NCBI GenBank assembly: GCA_005406025.1
Contig: BGZK01001212.1
Span: 62,001-126,000 of the forward strand
Direction of reading: 5' to 3'
Source of the DNA: Eumeta japonica
Lineage: Eukaryota; Arthropoda; Insecta; Lepidoptera; Psychidae
DNA length: 64,000 bases
Made by a program: the position numbers and the translations under genes. Below, piece by piece: positions 22,551 through 35,479 of the stretch. Under the pieces are notes generated by a model. The model did not search any database. It had not been told where the DNA came from and saw only the letters and a list, made by a program, of their open reading frames with translations. The number at the start of each line of letters is the position of its first letter. The stretch's first letter is position 1.

Positions 22551-22703
22551 AAGGTAGGAAGAAAATAAACGACGGAATAATTTCTGTCGGACATACCAAT
22601 GTCCGATTACGCACTGCTATAGACGTACAATAATTAATGAAAAAATCTCTATGGATGCTTTTGATAACCAAATCAATAAATTTCTATACCTTTCCGAAAG
22701 CAC

Positions 22704-22746
22704 GAGATCAGGGCACAAGTCAGTTGGTGACTTGTGCGGTGATCTC
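22704..22746. repeat. 19-bp stem, 5-base loop, one internal mismatch pair
   Basis: GAGATCAGGGCACAAGTCA, loop GTTGG, then TGACTTGTGCGGTGATCTC; 17 of 19 positions pair. Confidence 0.85.
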
Positions 22747-22899
22747 AAACATAAGACTATCTTTAAGTAAAATAGGCTTAGGAGGAAAATGCTTACAGTT
22801 TACACTCGATATAACGAATCTCAAGGAACCGTTTATATTATGAAATTACACAGATACATAATTCTAACTTGCTTCTAAGGTAATATTTTAATTTACTAT

Positions 22900-23042
22900 T
22901 ATATTGTGTTTGTGTGTGTGTGTGTGTATGTTTATGTGCGTGTGCGTGTGTGTGCGAGCGTGCTTGTGTGTGTGTGCTGTGTGGGCGCGCGTGCTTGCGC
23001 GCGTGCTTGCCTTTGTACGTGCGCGCGTGCCTGCGTGCATGT
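22900..23042 (+). repeat. GT/GC-rich alternating purine-pyrimidine tract
   Basis: Runs of TG shade into GCGCGTGCTTGCGCGCGTGC. Alternating purine-pyrimidine sequence of this length is of the type that can adopt Z-DNA. The three ORFs over it (CVCVCV-type) are artefacts. Confidence 0.85.
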
Positions 23043-24005
23043 ATAGCATTGGAGAGGCTTTCTCTGAATTTAGACTTCCCGAGATTTGGGACTTAGACTT
23101 CATATAATTTAAAACACTAAGCTTTTTCTTTCACATGACTTTTAAACTAATGAACCGAGCGATAAAAAAAAAACTAATCATCTCTATTGCCAAAGAAAGC
23201 CACGTCGAATGCCGTACAACATCGAAAGTTTTCTTTAATATAACTTCTAAACGAATTGACTGATTAAGATCAGGTTTACAACAATAAATTGAGAATAATT
23301 TCATAAACATTTTTTTTTGTATGACTAAGATTATAAAATAACTCTTTTCCAAAACCTAATTACATTTACTCCCCAAAACATTCTTAATGTTTTTACAAAG
23401 GTTATTAAAGCTAGTCAATTGAATATCGTCAACTATATTCCAAATTATTGATTCTGTAACAACTTCAATGTATTTGGCGTTTCACATTAAATGTTCGTAA
23501 TCTCAATGCATATCTAATTAAATTAATTTTGCAATGACGGTAAAACGAAAAGAATATCTTACAAAGATATGTATCCTTCTTAGAATCATTACAGACCTTT
23601 GATTAAGCTAAGATTAAATGTTTGTCTAGACATATTTAGTTGTTTAGTCGTACGGAGAGCTTTTCGAAATATGAGTGAAAATGTAGACCGAACGATCTCG
23701 CGTAAAATCCATACTTAAAACGGAACTGTAACGTGTTAAAATCTGTACATTAAATATATTTTAAATAATTGTTTTACTTCCTGGAAGATCCATCCACATG
23801 GCTGGATTTACAAATCCAAAAATTTGCATAAAACTCAGTCTATATTATAAACGAACGCTAGGAAGGGGTTTTGAAAATGGAAATAAGAGAGTGAAAAGGA
23901 GGTGAAACATTTTCCCATTTTTTTTTTAAAGGAAATATCTTTAATTCCGAAGTTAGTACTTAAGCTCTTCTTTTTAAATGAATGGAAAATGCATTGAAAT
24001 AATAA

Positions 24006-24090
24006 TTGAGTACGAAACTGGCAATGGAATTAAAAACGGGACGAGATCGGAAACTAAAGCGGGACCACGAACTGGCGTTTGAAACGAGCA
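24006..24090 (-). repeat. Period-6 tract, minus orientation
   Basis: 'GGGACGAGATCGGAAAC' followed by 'AGCGGGACCACGAAC' is the reverse-complement style of the pyrimidine-rich tracts at 38400 and 50460. It explains the lysine/arginine-rich ORF at 24006-24212. Confidence 0.45.
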
Positions 24091-24351
24091 CACGAATAAC
24101 AAATAAACTGTTTCAATACAAAAGTAGAAAGAATCGATTCTATAATCAGCTAGTCTGTGCTGTAGGCGTTAGTATTACACATAATGTAACTAATGTGAGA
24201 TCTATGAAGTAAACATGTGATACTATCAAGGCACATGTAATCACGTAAGTGCACAGAGCTGAGTTACCGTAGTATTCATACCGGAATGTTACATATATAG
24301 GATAGGTATATTAATGATACCAGTCATTGTATATTTGTCATTACGTTCCAG

Positions 24352-24403
24352 AATGATCGGCGGCAAGTGCGGCCTGCAAGGCCAGATCGATAAGGTTAAT
24401 CAG
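24352..24403 (+). CDS. Internal coding exon (52 bp), gene unknown
   Basis: A 52-base GC-rich stretch sits exactly between an acceptor 'TTTGTCATTACGTTCCAG' and a consensus donor 'CAG|GTAAGTAG'. Only one frame is open: one base, then MIGGKCGLQGQIDKVNQ, ending on a codon boundary. GC content jumps from AT-rich intron to above half at both borders, and third positions are mostly C or G. This is the best internal-exon candidate on the plus strand. The length is short but normal for a microexon. I do not recognise the protein. A longer ORF reading through the splice sites (24314-24496) is an intron artefact. Confidence 0.6.
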
Positions 24404-24710
24404 GTAAGTAGTTTGACGTCTCTGAATCGATATGCACACCACCTCCCTCGTCGGTGCGAATTAACAGAGAAAACGTTGGAGAAGCATTTAAATTAATGCG
24501 TCTTGAATAATTTTAACACTCTTTTCCTGTTCATGTCAGTTTTTAATCACTGCGCTGAAGGGATTCAGGTCTTAAATCATATAGAGTACGTTGACTCGTG
24601 TGGATTGAAAGCTTTATGCTGGTTGCGGCGCTATTGCACTAATAACGTCTGCAAACGATGGCTTTGCGTGTTTTTCGAGACGATTTTCCTCATAGTCATA
24701 GATCAAAGAC

Positions 24711-24753
24711 GTTACTTTAAAGCGATGCGCGTCTTTGCATTGCTTTAAAGTAC
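24711..24753. repeat. Near-perfect hairpin
   Basis: Left arm ACTTTAAAGCGATGC and right arm GCATTGCTTTAAAGT pair at 14 of 15 positions (the mismatch is a G-U), around an 8-base loop. An ORF (24503-24748) ends within it. Confidence 0.75.
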
Positions 24754-24779
24754 ATAATTACCGCTTTATTTCGAAATTT

Positions 24780-25927
24780 AAGTAATGATTAAAAAATAAG
24801 TATATCAGAATATTTATAGCAATTCTAGATTATGTCGCGTCAATTTGTTGTATAATTTATATTGTTCGGTGATTCGTCATTTATTGACGAATGATCATTA
24901 AAATCATAAATCGTAAAGGACATTTCTCGCAATTCTACGAACCTCAAAATTTGCATCGAGATTTTGTGTAAGGCGCAAGTAACGACAAATTCAAAAAATC
25001 TATGATTTTCTTTTTCGTCCCTTGGAAACTCTGAAAATTTGAATCCAGAGAATTCTACGAAAATAACTGAAACCGCTTCAAAAATATTTCAAACAGAGAA
25101 ATTTTCGATAAAAAAATCAATGAAAAGTCTGGGCAATGGTTGACCCTGCGTACCTGTCCCAGAACTTGCTGCATTGTTTTAGGCAGATTGCCTCAATTTT
25201 CGAGCCCGGTTCTTTTTTAAAAATATTAGCGAGAAATAAGACATATGTTATTATTCGAAGAAAATTTGAATCGTTCCATGAAGTTTAATAACCTGTAAAA
25301 GTATTTACAATTTAAAAACCAATGGTAACGAGATCTAAAAGTCATTTGAAAAATCATTTTTTTGTAACATTTCCACAACGATATCTTTAGACAAATTCAA
25401 TCGATTTTAATGAGACTTACGACGTTAAACGCAACATTATAAGCACAAAACATGTTTTATTAAAAAAAAGATCACATAAAAAATATTGTCTTTACGGTAT
25501 AAACAAAAATTTAAAAACTTTTAACTGTGCAATGAAAATTAACATTCCTTCGTATTACGATTTCGCAATTTTGATCAGCGAAAAAGCATGTTTCCGTGTC
25601 AAATATTTTCATGCTCAAGTCTGCCATACAATTAATAAAAATCACAACATAGATGGGTACGCATGGTACAAGTTCATGGCGAGTTTATCGGACGACATAA
25701 TGTTTATTCCGTATTTAATTGATTATTACTTCTCGGCGATAAAATCGAAGAAGTTTCTGTGCTAGATAACGGGTCGACAGCTTACAAAAGTCGACCAATA
25801 AATGGCCACTGCGAGGAAAATATCAACCATACGGACGTATCTTCGTACAGCGCGCTATCTGCGCCGAGCGTACATTTTGTTTTGAAAACGCCTAGTGAAT
25901 AAATTTATTTGTTTCGTCTGTATATAG
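24780..25927. other. Noncoding stretch
   Basis: AT-rich. The 77-codon ORF at 25532-25765 begins with a normal ATG and reads plausibly (SYYDFAILISEKACF), but it has no splice sites, promoter or recognised domain, so it is left uncalled. Confidence 0.4.
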
Positions 25928-26139
25928 AGCGGCGGTGGCTCGGCGGTTAAGTACTCCGCCTTCGGACCTGGAAGTGCTAAGTTCGATTCTCGCCACAGGC
26001 GAATTGAACAATGAGTTTTTAACTTAAGTCAGATTATACCGCGCGCTCCGTGCTTCATTAGGCCGTCGGTCAGCGCCCCCAACCCCCACTGGGCCAGCTT
26101 GGGGGACTTAAGTTTTGAGTCCCTCAATTGAAAAAAAAA
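25928..26139 (+). mobile_element. tRNA-derived SINE
   Basis: The head carries RNA polymerase III promoter boxes: A box TGGCTCGGCGGTTAAG (about 25935) and B box AGTTCGATTCTCG (about 25981), spaced as in a tRNA. A non-tRNA body ('CCCCCAACCCCCACTGGGCC') follows, with a terminal run of ten or more A at about 26129-26138. The T-arm does not pair cleanly, so this is a retroposon and not a working tRNA. No clear target duplication was found. Confidence 0.75.
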
Positions 26140-26831
26140 ATTACGAGGATATGGCTCAGCAAGGGGCAATCAAAACCTGATACAACCACTATATATATCA
26201 CAGCTCTATATTTTTTGATGGTTGAATGTTTTAGTTCACTTTACTGTTCGAGCTGCGTCGTAAGTGTTGTTATTGGGAACGGTGTAACTTTTTTATTGGA
26301 ATTTAATTCATACTAATATATTTGTGTATGTTTCGATAAGGTTAATTCTGTTAAAAACGAAACTCTGATGATAATAGTAAAATGAGTATGATTATAAAAA
26401 TATATGTAAAAGAAATATGTTTTTCGTCTTAATTTAAAAGGTCCCAACTATGAAATCACGGGTACTGTTCAAAGAACAAATTACAAGGGCAAAAAACATA
26501 CATATACGTAAAAATATAGACTTTATAATGTAATTATTTGAGCAAAAATAATGACAGGTAATGAACAGCATGAGATGAACATACAATTTATAATAACTAC
26601 CTATATAAAGAAGAATTAGATTACGTGCAACCTCTGTCGATATTTTGTTATAATTTGACCGCTTTTTTATTTTATAATTTGTTTTCCACAAAAATAAAAT
26701 TATTTATTTGACCGACTTCAAAATAAGAGGGAGGTTCTCAATTCAACTGTATTTTTTTAAGATTTCCTGTTTATTTGTTTGTTTAAAAAAAAAAAGAACA
26801 ATTGCTCAACGATATCTCTGGTATTACACGG

Positions 26832-26880
26832 GGGTGGATTCAGAAGAGCGGTCGTTGGGGTCATGACCCCCCTGCGCAGG
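26832..26880. mobile_element. hAT-like MITE fragment
   Basis: 'GGGGGTGGATTCAG' resembles a hAT terminus. The perfect 14-bp palindrome GGGGTCATGACCCC (26857-26870) is also present in the element at 48582-48709. Only one end is visible. Confidence 0.5.
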
Positions 26881-27436
26881 ACCTTTTATTACTATTGTTA
26901 TCGAATTAGAGCTTTACTTGATTAAACCGACTCTGTAACACTCCCTTAATTCGAAAGCTGGATTCGCCTTTGTCGTAACAATGATATGATTTCTGGCAAC
27001 CTACGCGTAACGAGTATACGAATATGTGTCGTAAGACTTATACAATAGAGTTATTATTATCTATTACCATTTTTTACGTTTGCAACGGCTCACGCTATTT
27101 AAGTTGGTTTTTAATATCTTCTAAAATCAACTACAAACAAGTTTCGAGGAAATAGCGTGGACGCCGTTTTGCGAGGATAAGTCCCGCTCTGCAGAAATCA
27201 GACGCATGACCGATTTTTTCAACAATACAGAAAATTAGAGCGAAACGAGTCTTCCGTGACGAACGAAGATTGTGCAAAAAAGGTAGAAACGTAAATAAGC
27301 CACTATTGTGTTATGTATTGTCTGCGAGGAAACAATGCCTGAAAGTGATGAATCTCGCCTTTGAGAAACCAGCTCCTGCGCATGACTCAACGCGCGGAGT
27401 CATTGAGCAATGCACGTGATGCGTTACACGTATCGC

Positions 27437-27472
27437 CTCGATTTTTGTTGATGAGAATCAACAAAAATCGAG
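27437..27472. repeat. Perfect 16-bp stem, GAGA loop
   Basis: CTCGATTTTTGTTGAT, loop GAGA, then its exact reverse complement ending in AATCGAG. Confidence 0.9.
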
Positions 27473-27479
27473 AACAGTT

Positions 27480-30400
27480 CGCATTATTTCGCATTAATGT
27501 TATTCAATGTTATTAATTTTTCGTCATATCGATAATTATCCAGCGTGTAATAGCAGAGAACAGAACATATTCTTTTATCAATTGCGGTATGTAATTTGAT
27601 GTTTGTTGCGTTTCCACCGCGAAAAATAAAATGGGGATTGTTAAGCAACAATCTTGTGCATTGTTCTTGTGAAATCCGGAAATCCATACGAGGGCAGGTG
27701 GATTATCAGTAAGTGTGGTAATAACTAGGTGATTCATCCCTCTTCCAATACAGATTACTCGAGTTTAACTTGTGAATTTACACACAGGTTTCTTGAACAT
27801 GTACTATTTTATGATAGTTCGAAGTTTTTCTGACACCCGAATATTATTATGTAATTGAACTCTTTTTCACTTCTTGTATTCTACACTGTGGTAATAATTT
27901 ATATAAACTGTTATATATATAATGAGTTCTAGAACCAGTCTATATACTTATATTATTTAACGTTATTCGACTAATGTGGCTCGTGTTATCCGTATTTGTC
28001 TTATCTGAGGATTACCGTTATCCAGGTTTCTTTAGTACACAAGATTATAGGAAACAAAAAAGACATGATATTTGCCTGTGTGGATTTGTGTCAGTAGATA
28101 CAAACCATTAAAAAAAGTATGCCAGAAGTGCGAAGAACACTGATAGAATCCAAAACATGCCAATATGTTTGTTTGCAAACACATTACTTGAAATATAATT
28201 TCACGTGAGAAATACATATTTATAGTCTAAGTTTAAAGACTAATATTTACTTTCGCAATCCGCCATCCAGAAGCTGGTATCTATAAATTATCTATTTATC
28301 TTTATATAGTGGGTTTTCATTGAGCGTATAAAATTTCTTTGATTTTATAATATTCATTTAATTATATGTAACCAATATATTATGCGTAATATTAGATAAA
28401 GATAAATAATGACATAATTATATCTTCAAAAACGTATTAAAAACTACACTACTAGCATTAGATATAGAAAATGTTTCTAAAAAATTTCATGAATAAAGCA
28501 CTCATTAACGTTAACAGAAGTCTAAACAAGACACATTTATTTTTATTCTTGTCTACCAGTCCGTCGGTTTATTGTGTGTGCATAATGTAATGTATTCATT
28601 TGTTTGTCAGTCTCCAAATTAAAACGGTGTAGGTATTTATCATGATACATCGTTTAAACCAGCGAACCTCGAAAAACATTTTCGTATTTTCCGGTAGCCG
28701 CATCTATTAACGTTTGTAAAGAAAATATAATAAATAAATATGTGCATCGGTTGGCCTTGCAAGCCAACTCCAAAACTTTCGATCATTTTGAGATCTGATT
28801 TTTTAAGGATCTTCGAGTCCAATAAATTCGCTTGAGTGTTCATATTTTCAGGATTATCGAGCTCAAAATTATTTGTGTAAAAAATATTAGAAGCTCATTA
28901 AACAAAAAAAAAAAATATAATTTTATTACCCAAATATTTCATAAAAGATATCGTTTGAACGAAACGATCAATTTAAACAGGATTTGCTGCACTCGACACG
29001 GCTTTTAAGTTCAAAAAGCATTCATTTTTTAAAAGTGTATCGAATAAGAAATTTTAATACCGAAGGTAATATATCTGTCTAGTTAACCAATTTATGTAGA
29101 GGTCGCAGGATTTAACGTAGTTCTAGGTATAAAAAGAATTTTTTAAAAAATCAATCGGCCCAAAATGGTGTGCATCCATCAGCTCCGACGCGCGACTGGA
29201 ATTTGCTCCGTTGGTCTTAGAAACATATTATTATTTTTTCCTTCTTTAACTAAATGTTAATTAAATAGCATCTTTTTTGTTATAACTATTTTGTAAGTAA
29301 AACTGTAGTATTACTAGCATAAAATCTTATAGAGGATGCTTTTATACCCTCCAGGAGCTTAGAAATTGGCAGAATACTACAGGTTATGAGTACCGGTTAA
29401 CTAGTAGGTGAAAACTTAAGACTAGTAAAACTATAAATGACAAAGATGCTTGAAAATCGTAAGCTCATTGCTGAAGACTGTAAATAAATGATTGGCAACA
29501 ATCGCAATAATCTTTAACACCCTATACATAGAAAGTTTAACTTATTTGCGTTAAAAATACGACATTTAAAATCAGCAATGTAAGAAAGAAAAAAAAAACA
29601 CGTTCAGTACAAGACCAGCGAATTAATTATGCGGAGGAGCAACATAACCACGACTTCGCTTATTGTTAACACTCCATTTCGTTTTGCATCTAATTTGCAT
29701 ATCGCGGGCTATATATGAAAATCGGTTCTTAAGAGTGAACTCCTAAATCTTCAAAATAATTTGGGAAAACTATTTTTTGAAATTATTCAACATCGAAATC
29801 TTTTTATTAAATTTATTAATCTATAAAAAAGAGAAAATGCCCAGTCCCGCGCTCAAACACGGCCGCAGTAAATGAGTGCTAAAACAGACAGTTTAGCACT
29901 TATTGCATTCAGTGTAGTTTCGTCGCACTTTCTGTTTTGACGTCGAAGTATTCTTTTAAAAAATGCAAAAATAACACGTAAAAAGCCATAAAAAAGGATG
30001 GTATTTCTTATTTTCGATAAGCAAACTTTAGTTTATTTATAATAGGTGCTCAATCACGTATTATAATGGGTATTCGATGAGTAATTTGTGTTTCTTCATT
30101 TAAAGTAGCATCAAAAGCCGATTATAAACCGACAAATAAAAGCTGATATATAAAAGAAATAGACTAGCAACACCGGTCTCGTATCTCTTGCGTTGTCACA
30201 TTATTCGGTCGCTTAACAATAAAGACTGTTCTTATACTAATGGAGTCGCCGTTTTTTTATTATTTTATTTTTTATATCTATACATATCTTGTAATTACCT
30301 CCAGAAGTAAATCACACAATAGATTAAACCTACTCCAAAAAATTATATTTATGATATTTGAATTTGTTTTTTAACAAATAATGTATTTGTATTAGGTTCA

Positions 30401-32880
30401 TCAAAAATATGTTAATGTTTAATGAATCATCACCTTATTTTAATATCTAAATAATGAGAAAGTTTTATATTACTATATTCTATACACATTACAAACTTTT
30501 AAGTTCTTTCATGTATATTTTAACCTGTATTATAAATTAAGGGTTCATATTAACTTTAATCTTCTTAGGTGATTACTACATTAAGCTTTATTATAAAGAA
30601 AAATATACTATGATTCTTTTCATACATCCAACTAAAAAACCATAATAATGATTTAACATTATATTAAAACGCTCCACTGATCTCTTATTTAAGAACAACA
30701 CGTGTAAATCGTAAAAAAGTAAGACTTATTGTCTTCCAGTAACAAAATCATCTTTATTTGTTCTTTTTGCATTTAAAAATGAACCTTATGATATGACATT
30801 TCGGTTCAAATATCAGATGATAAATAACATTCCTTCCTTTCTTTTTCTTTGGCACTGGAAATTGATATCGTAAAATGTGAGACCGAAACAAATGTACATT
30901 TTGAGCCATTTTTTGCCGCCATTTTTGCATGCGACTGTGCATCTTCTCATTTTCTTATATCTATGATTAAATTGACCGATTTACTTAGCACTTGACATAA
31001 TTTTTTAAAGCACATAAATAAAATGGATTTGGAAAATTGATCGGTCATAAAATTCAAAAGTTATTTCGAAGAAAACTCACAACACACACAACCCGCGTGC
31101 GCTCGAATATCCGGATTCCTTCCTATATATTTTTTGTGTCCTACTCAAAACGATAAGAACAGCTAGATTATCGAACATCGGACTGAAAAAAAACCTTGGG
31201 GTTTATCTTCAAATAATTTTTAATTTTCTTAGCTGAAAGTTACAAGCTAACCAAAGAAAATAAATATTTTATCAACATCGATACCATATCAACCTGTAAA
31301 ATGGTATCATAACTTATAGAATACATTTCACACAATGCGCAAATATCTAATACTTCTAAAAATATATTCGTAGTGTTCTAAGATATATAAGTATAAACAT
31401 TGCGTCTGTGAAGATCCAGTTCTATTACATGGACTAATTTTTCCTTGGTACGTGTGTGAACAAGTTCCTATAAACATGGAATTCTGCTAATGTTATTATT
31501 ATCTCTAATATTAATTTACGTTGTGTATATGAATTATCTGCAATATTATAGACGAAGCGTATATTACATATAGTCAAATTTAGCTTTTATCATTTTATAA
31601 ATAGATTTTCAATAGTAATGAGGAAAAAAGAAATAATAGGTATAGTCAAAGAATATTAGTCAGGCTTTTAAAAAGACGTCATGTCCATTTGGAAATTAAT
31701 TCGGAACATATCGTGTTATAGGCGGATGTCGCATTCATTGCGTACTTGTACTGTTTCTGACGTGAACACTTTAAAATTCACATTAATTTGTCATCGAGCC
31801 AAAATTTGTTTACGCTAATGGCGATATTAGTGCCTTAAAGTAGAGAAGAAATTTTATATCATGACTTAATTCAGCCATGACTTTGCAATAAATAAAGTTA
31901 TTAATTTCAATAAGATATCAACCAACAAAATTGCAATAAAATAATTTTAGTATGAATAACCAAATAATTATAATACTATGTTATTACGTACACAAAAGTA
32001 ACTGTTCCTAATGCTATAAATGCTTCAAGTAGAATGTGATGTCTCTAGTAAACTAATATTTTGATAATTAATAATCGTATAATGAACAAAACTCAAAATT
32101 ATATTGAATTATGATATTGAACTTGTGAGTAAATAAATGAAAAATATTTTATTTTATTTTAACTGTTGGCAAAATGTTGAATACACTATTCTAATAAGTT
32201 ACTAATTTGCAATTATTGTTTTTTTAAGTGAAAAATGATAAATTAGATATGAAATTTCAATATTCTCGTTTTTTCTTTAATCCCAAACTATTTTTCTCTC
32301 ATTCTATTCTCAATTTCAAAGACTTGCAATATTTAAACATACGACAAAGTGATTGTAACTATTGTAGATTCTGCCTTTACAACGCATATCTCGATGATAT
32401 TAGCAAATTAACTACAAAAATTTACTTAGCCAAACTCTGTAATGAGTTTGCTTCAATTATGATTCGGTGATTATTTTTTTGATCATTTTGAAAATTTCGT
32501 AATGACAATTTTAATTAAAAACATAAAAAAATCCACATAATTTTATTGTATTAGTAAAACACGATTACAATTTTATTTGATAAATAATTTGTGGATAAGG
32601 ATGTACGCATGTGTATGTACGTTTTAATATATATAATATGAATGATCAAAAATAAATGTAAGTGAACAGACAAAATATATTTTTGCTACAATATAATAGT
32701 TCTAAAACAAGCGACCACATCACATTAATATACGGTTAATCCTTATAAAATTGTGTCAGGGATGACTGCTTATATGCCTATGGTAAATGTACAAGTTTTC
32801 ATTACAACATACGATTTCCAATAAAATATACGTCAATTTGATAGGTACAAAGAAAGTAATGGGATCATGCAGTAAATAAT
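27480..32880. other. AT-rich gene desert
   Basis: Some 5.4 kb with no supported gene or recognised element. The longer ORFs (27484, 27513, 28640, 30754, 32228) are AT-driven and lack domains. An isolated GC-richer patch at about 29155-29220 has no convincing splice sites. Confidence 0.45.
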
Positions 32881-33140
32881 ATTCTATGTCCACGCGAGCG
32901 GAGCCGGGGGCGCTCTCTAGTCAATATTACGTCAGGCCGCAGCCTGATTCAATAATGGTAGCGCAGCATAAAATAAAAGGCGGACTGCCTTGTCCTATAC
33001 AAAGCTCTGGACTGGAATCGAAGCGGCGGTTCTGAATTTAATTGGATTTGATCGATCTCCTTTGAGAGCGCCCAACGAGTTTTACAATCAAAATCTAGCG
33101 CAGTCGAATGGATGCGTGTGCGTTGTTACGATATATCACT
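32881..33140. repeat. GC-core motif (minus) and GC-richer flank
   Basis: 'GTCCACGCGAGCGGAGCCGG' (32888-32907) is the reverse complement of the GC-core motif CCGGCTCCGCTCGCGTGGAC found at 17839 and 43101. The flank up to 33140 is GC-richer, including 'CAGGCCGCAGCCTG', without an ORF. Confidence 0.5.
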
Positions 33141-34318
33141 ATCGAGGTACGAGGATTGGGAACGAATGAAAGTAAATGCTGAGACAAACAGAAGGTGTTG
33201 AATTATTCGATTATACTGTGATACGAAAATGCATTATGGAACAACTAATACATTTTTAACTGACCGCACTTGCCGACGCTTTGATCGTCAAAAGAAAACC
33301 ATCTATATATCCACAAAACAATTGATCTAAATCGTACTTCAAAATGTATTCAAGGTTATAATTATGTCAATCTTAACTATAAAAAAAAAAGAAATAGTAA
33401 ACATGTCACATTTGATGTAAATGAAGAATGTCTAGTATTCTCTTGAATATTTCAATCAATTAAAATGCTCAAATAATGTAAACAACTACGCCCACACAAT
33501 TCGATATAAACAAGCGGAGTCCTATACTGTTATTTATTTAAGAAAATTATCATACTATTTTATTACTTCGTTTATGAGCGACAAGACATCTATAATTGTT
33601 TGTACTATAGTTACCGAACGTTATTTCTTCGTAAAAAAATAGTTAATCACTTTGAAGAAAATTATTACCAGACGTGGAGCGTTCACGATGTGATAATATT
33701 AGCGACACACGCATATTAATATTTGAAGAATACGAACTAGCGGCGCATACTAATACTACTTATCTACTACTGCTCTAACTTTGTGTGGCGACTAGTGATT
33801 GAACGTTGCCGAATTGAACAGCTTTTCATCGGGCGGACTGAGAACCTTATAAAAATGTGGCCCACGTTTGGTAGTCCAATGACAGAATTTTTCGTTGTGT
33901 ACCAGAAGGGGATATTTACGTTCAGCAGAAGATGTTCTGTAGAATAACAGTTAATACGTGCGATTTATAGCTATTCCTAGAGTGTGTAGAATTCGACATT
34001 GCCCTAAATAAGAGCAAATTCAATCAAAACTACATTAAAAATGAAAAATTACATAAACAACACAATTATTTTACAAGATAATTCTCTTGCTTAAAATATA
34101 CTTGTGACCGAAATATTCTACAATGCATATGTACCTACTCTCTCGTTACGACCACGTATTTAACGTAACTAAGTAGAGGAATTTTGTGAAATGTTCAAAT
34201 GAAGTTGAGTAAAATAGCGCTATAGTAATTGTATTTCATATTTCTGTTCACTAATTAATTATCGTTGCAGTTAATCTACCACACATTAAAACTCGTCTGC
34301 ATATAGGTATTATTTATT
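33141..34318. other. Noncoding stretch
   Basis: AT-rich. A lone TATAAAAA at about 33848 with no attached gene is the only promoter-like item. Confidence 0.4.
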
Positions 34319-34706
34319 AAGCTATTGCATAGCTTCTATCGCGGGCCTTGAGCGTGGAGACCGAATCCAGAAATTCCGTAACGAAAATAACCTAACACCC
34401 GCCCACTCCGACCGGCACAGCGATGATACTTTTTAATTTTGCCATCTATCGATGAATAGCAGAACTTTTAATGACTTTTTTGAAAATCACGTTCGTCTCT
34501 TTAGTTCAGCAACTTGCCTCTAGGTGGCATTGGTTGTATCGGCGTTACTGCGTATGCGTAATCCCTCTCTTCGCCCCGCAATCTGGTGACTCATGCCTAC
34601 TTAGAGTTTCGGCGTTAGGGCACCTCTTCAAAAAAAATACTGCATAAATAAAATAAATAAATGATTATAATTGCATAAGTTGATAAAAAATACTATGCAA
34701 TAGCTT
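34319..34706. mobile_element. 388-bp element bounded by perfect 14-bp inverted repeats
   Basis: AAGCTATTGCATAG (34319-34332) is repeated in exact inverse as CTATGCAATAGCTT (34693-34706). The interior is GC-richer than the flanks ('ATCGCGGGCCTTGAGCG', 'CGCCCACTCCGACCGG') and has an A/T-rich tail 'AAATAAAATAAATAAATG' near the right end. It is noncoding. No target duplication is obvious. It could be a MITE, or a SINE-like body caught between inverted ends. Confidence 0.6.
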
Positions 34707-35269
34707 TACCGAGTGCCACACGTGTTTTTTTTTCCTTCCTTGTCGTGTTATTTCACTGCTTAGGATAGTATCGTTCGACAACACCAATAAAATAGCCTTT
34801 ATTGATGTCTAATTACTAGGAATATTTCTAGATCACCTTGTAAGTAAAGACTTATATGAATTGTAACAAATATACTGATACATAGATACAAACATATGTC
34901 ATCGTTAGTCTGTGCGTCATTCATAGACTTGATAAATACCAGATGCATCAAGCTTAAATCTATAAGCTGTGATTGACACAGTACTGGAAAATATAGAAAG
35001 TAGTTTGAGCAATCACGTAAATTTTAATGTTTTTATTTTTGTTTACCATTACCACTACGAAACTTACGAGGATTCACATAGTGTCTAAAATATCAATACT
35101 GTATAACATATCAATAGTATCTGAAATAAGTTTCCATCGTTGCATTTCATCCAGTGAATAAGAGTTCCGGTAGCATAGTCCCCCACCATCACTCCATTAC
35201 TTAAGCCCATTACCTTGTCCCTTGTTCTTTAGTCCATTTTTTTCTCCATCATATATCCTATTCCTTTCC

Positions 35270-35470
35270 AAGAGCCCGGCAACGAATTGGTAAAAAAAAA
35301 AACAAAAAATTTTTTGATCCAATCACTACCAAATTTCACACGATTAACCGCTGGGCTAATATGGGATTTTCTAAAAAAATCATTAAAAGCTGTCCAGCCG
35401 TTTTGGAGTTCATAAGAAACATACATATAAACATCGCCTTTTATGTACTTGTTTACTTTTGTATACTTGT
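35270..35470 (+). repeat. Dispersed repeat tail
   Basis: 'CTGTCCAGCCGTTTTGGAG' and 'AAACATACATATAAACATCG' match a wording common at the ends of lepidopteran dispersed repeats ('CAGCCGTTTTGGAGTT ... ACATACAAACA'). The 82-codon minus ORF here is part of it. Confidence 0.5.
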
Positions 35471-35479
35471 TAAACAATG

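Noticed and set aside
22888..23107. Three overlapping ORFs with C/V or H/T runs
   Set aside because: Translation of the GT-rich tract in different frames.
28840..29010. Open frame after the acceptor-like 'TTCATATTTTCAG'
   Set aside because: Passes through a poly-A run (lysine tract) and has no donor or coding-like composition.
33840..33970. TATAAAAA followed by a short ATG ORF (MFCRITVNTCDL)
   Set aside because: Only 12 codons and no initiator or donor; not enough to call a promoter or gene.
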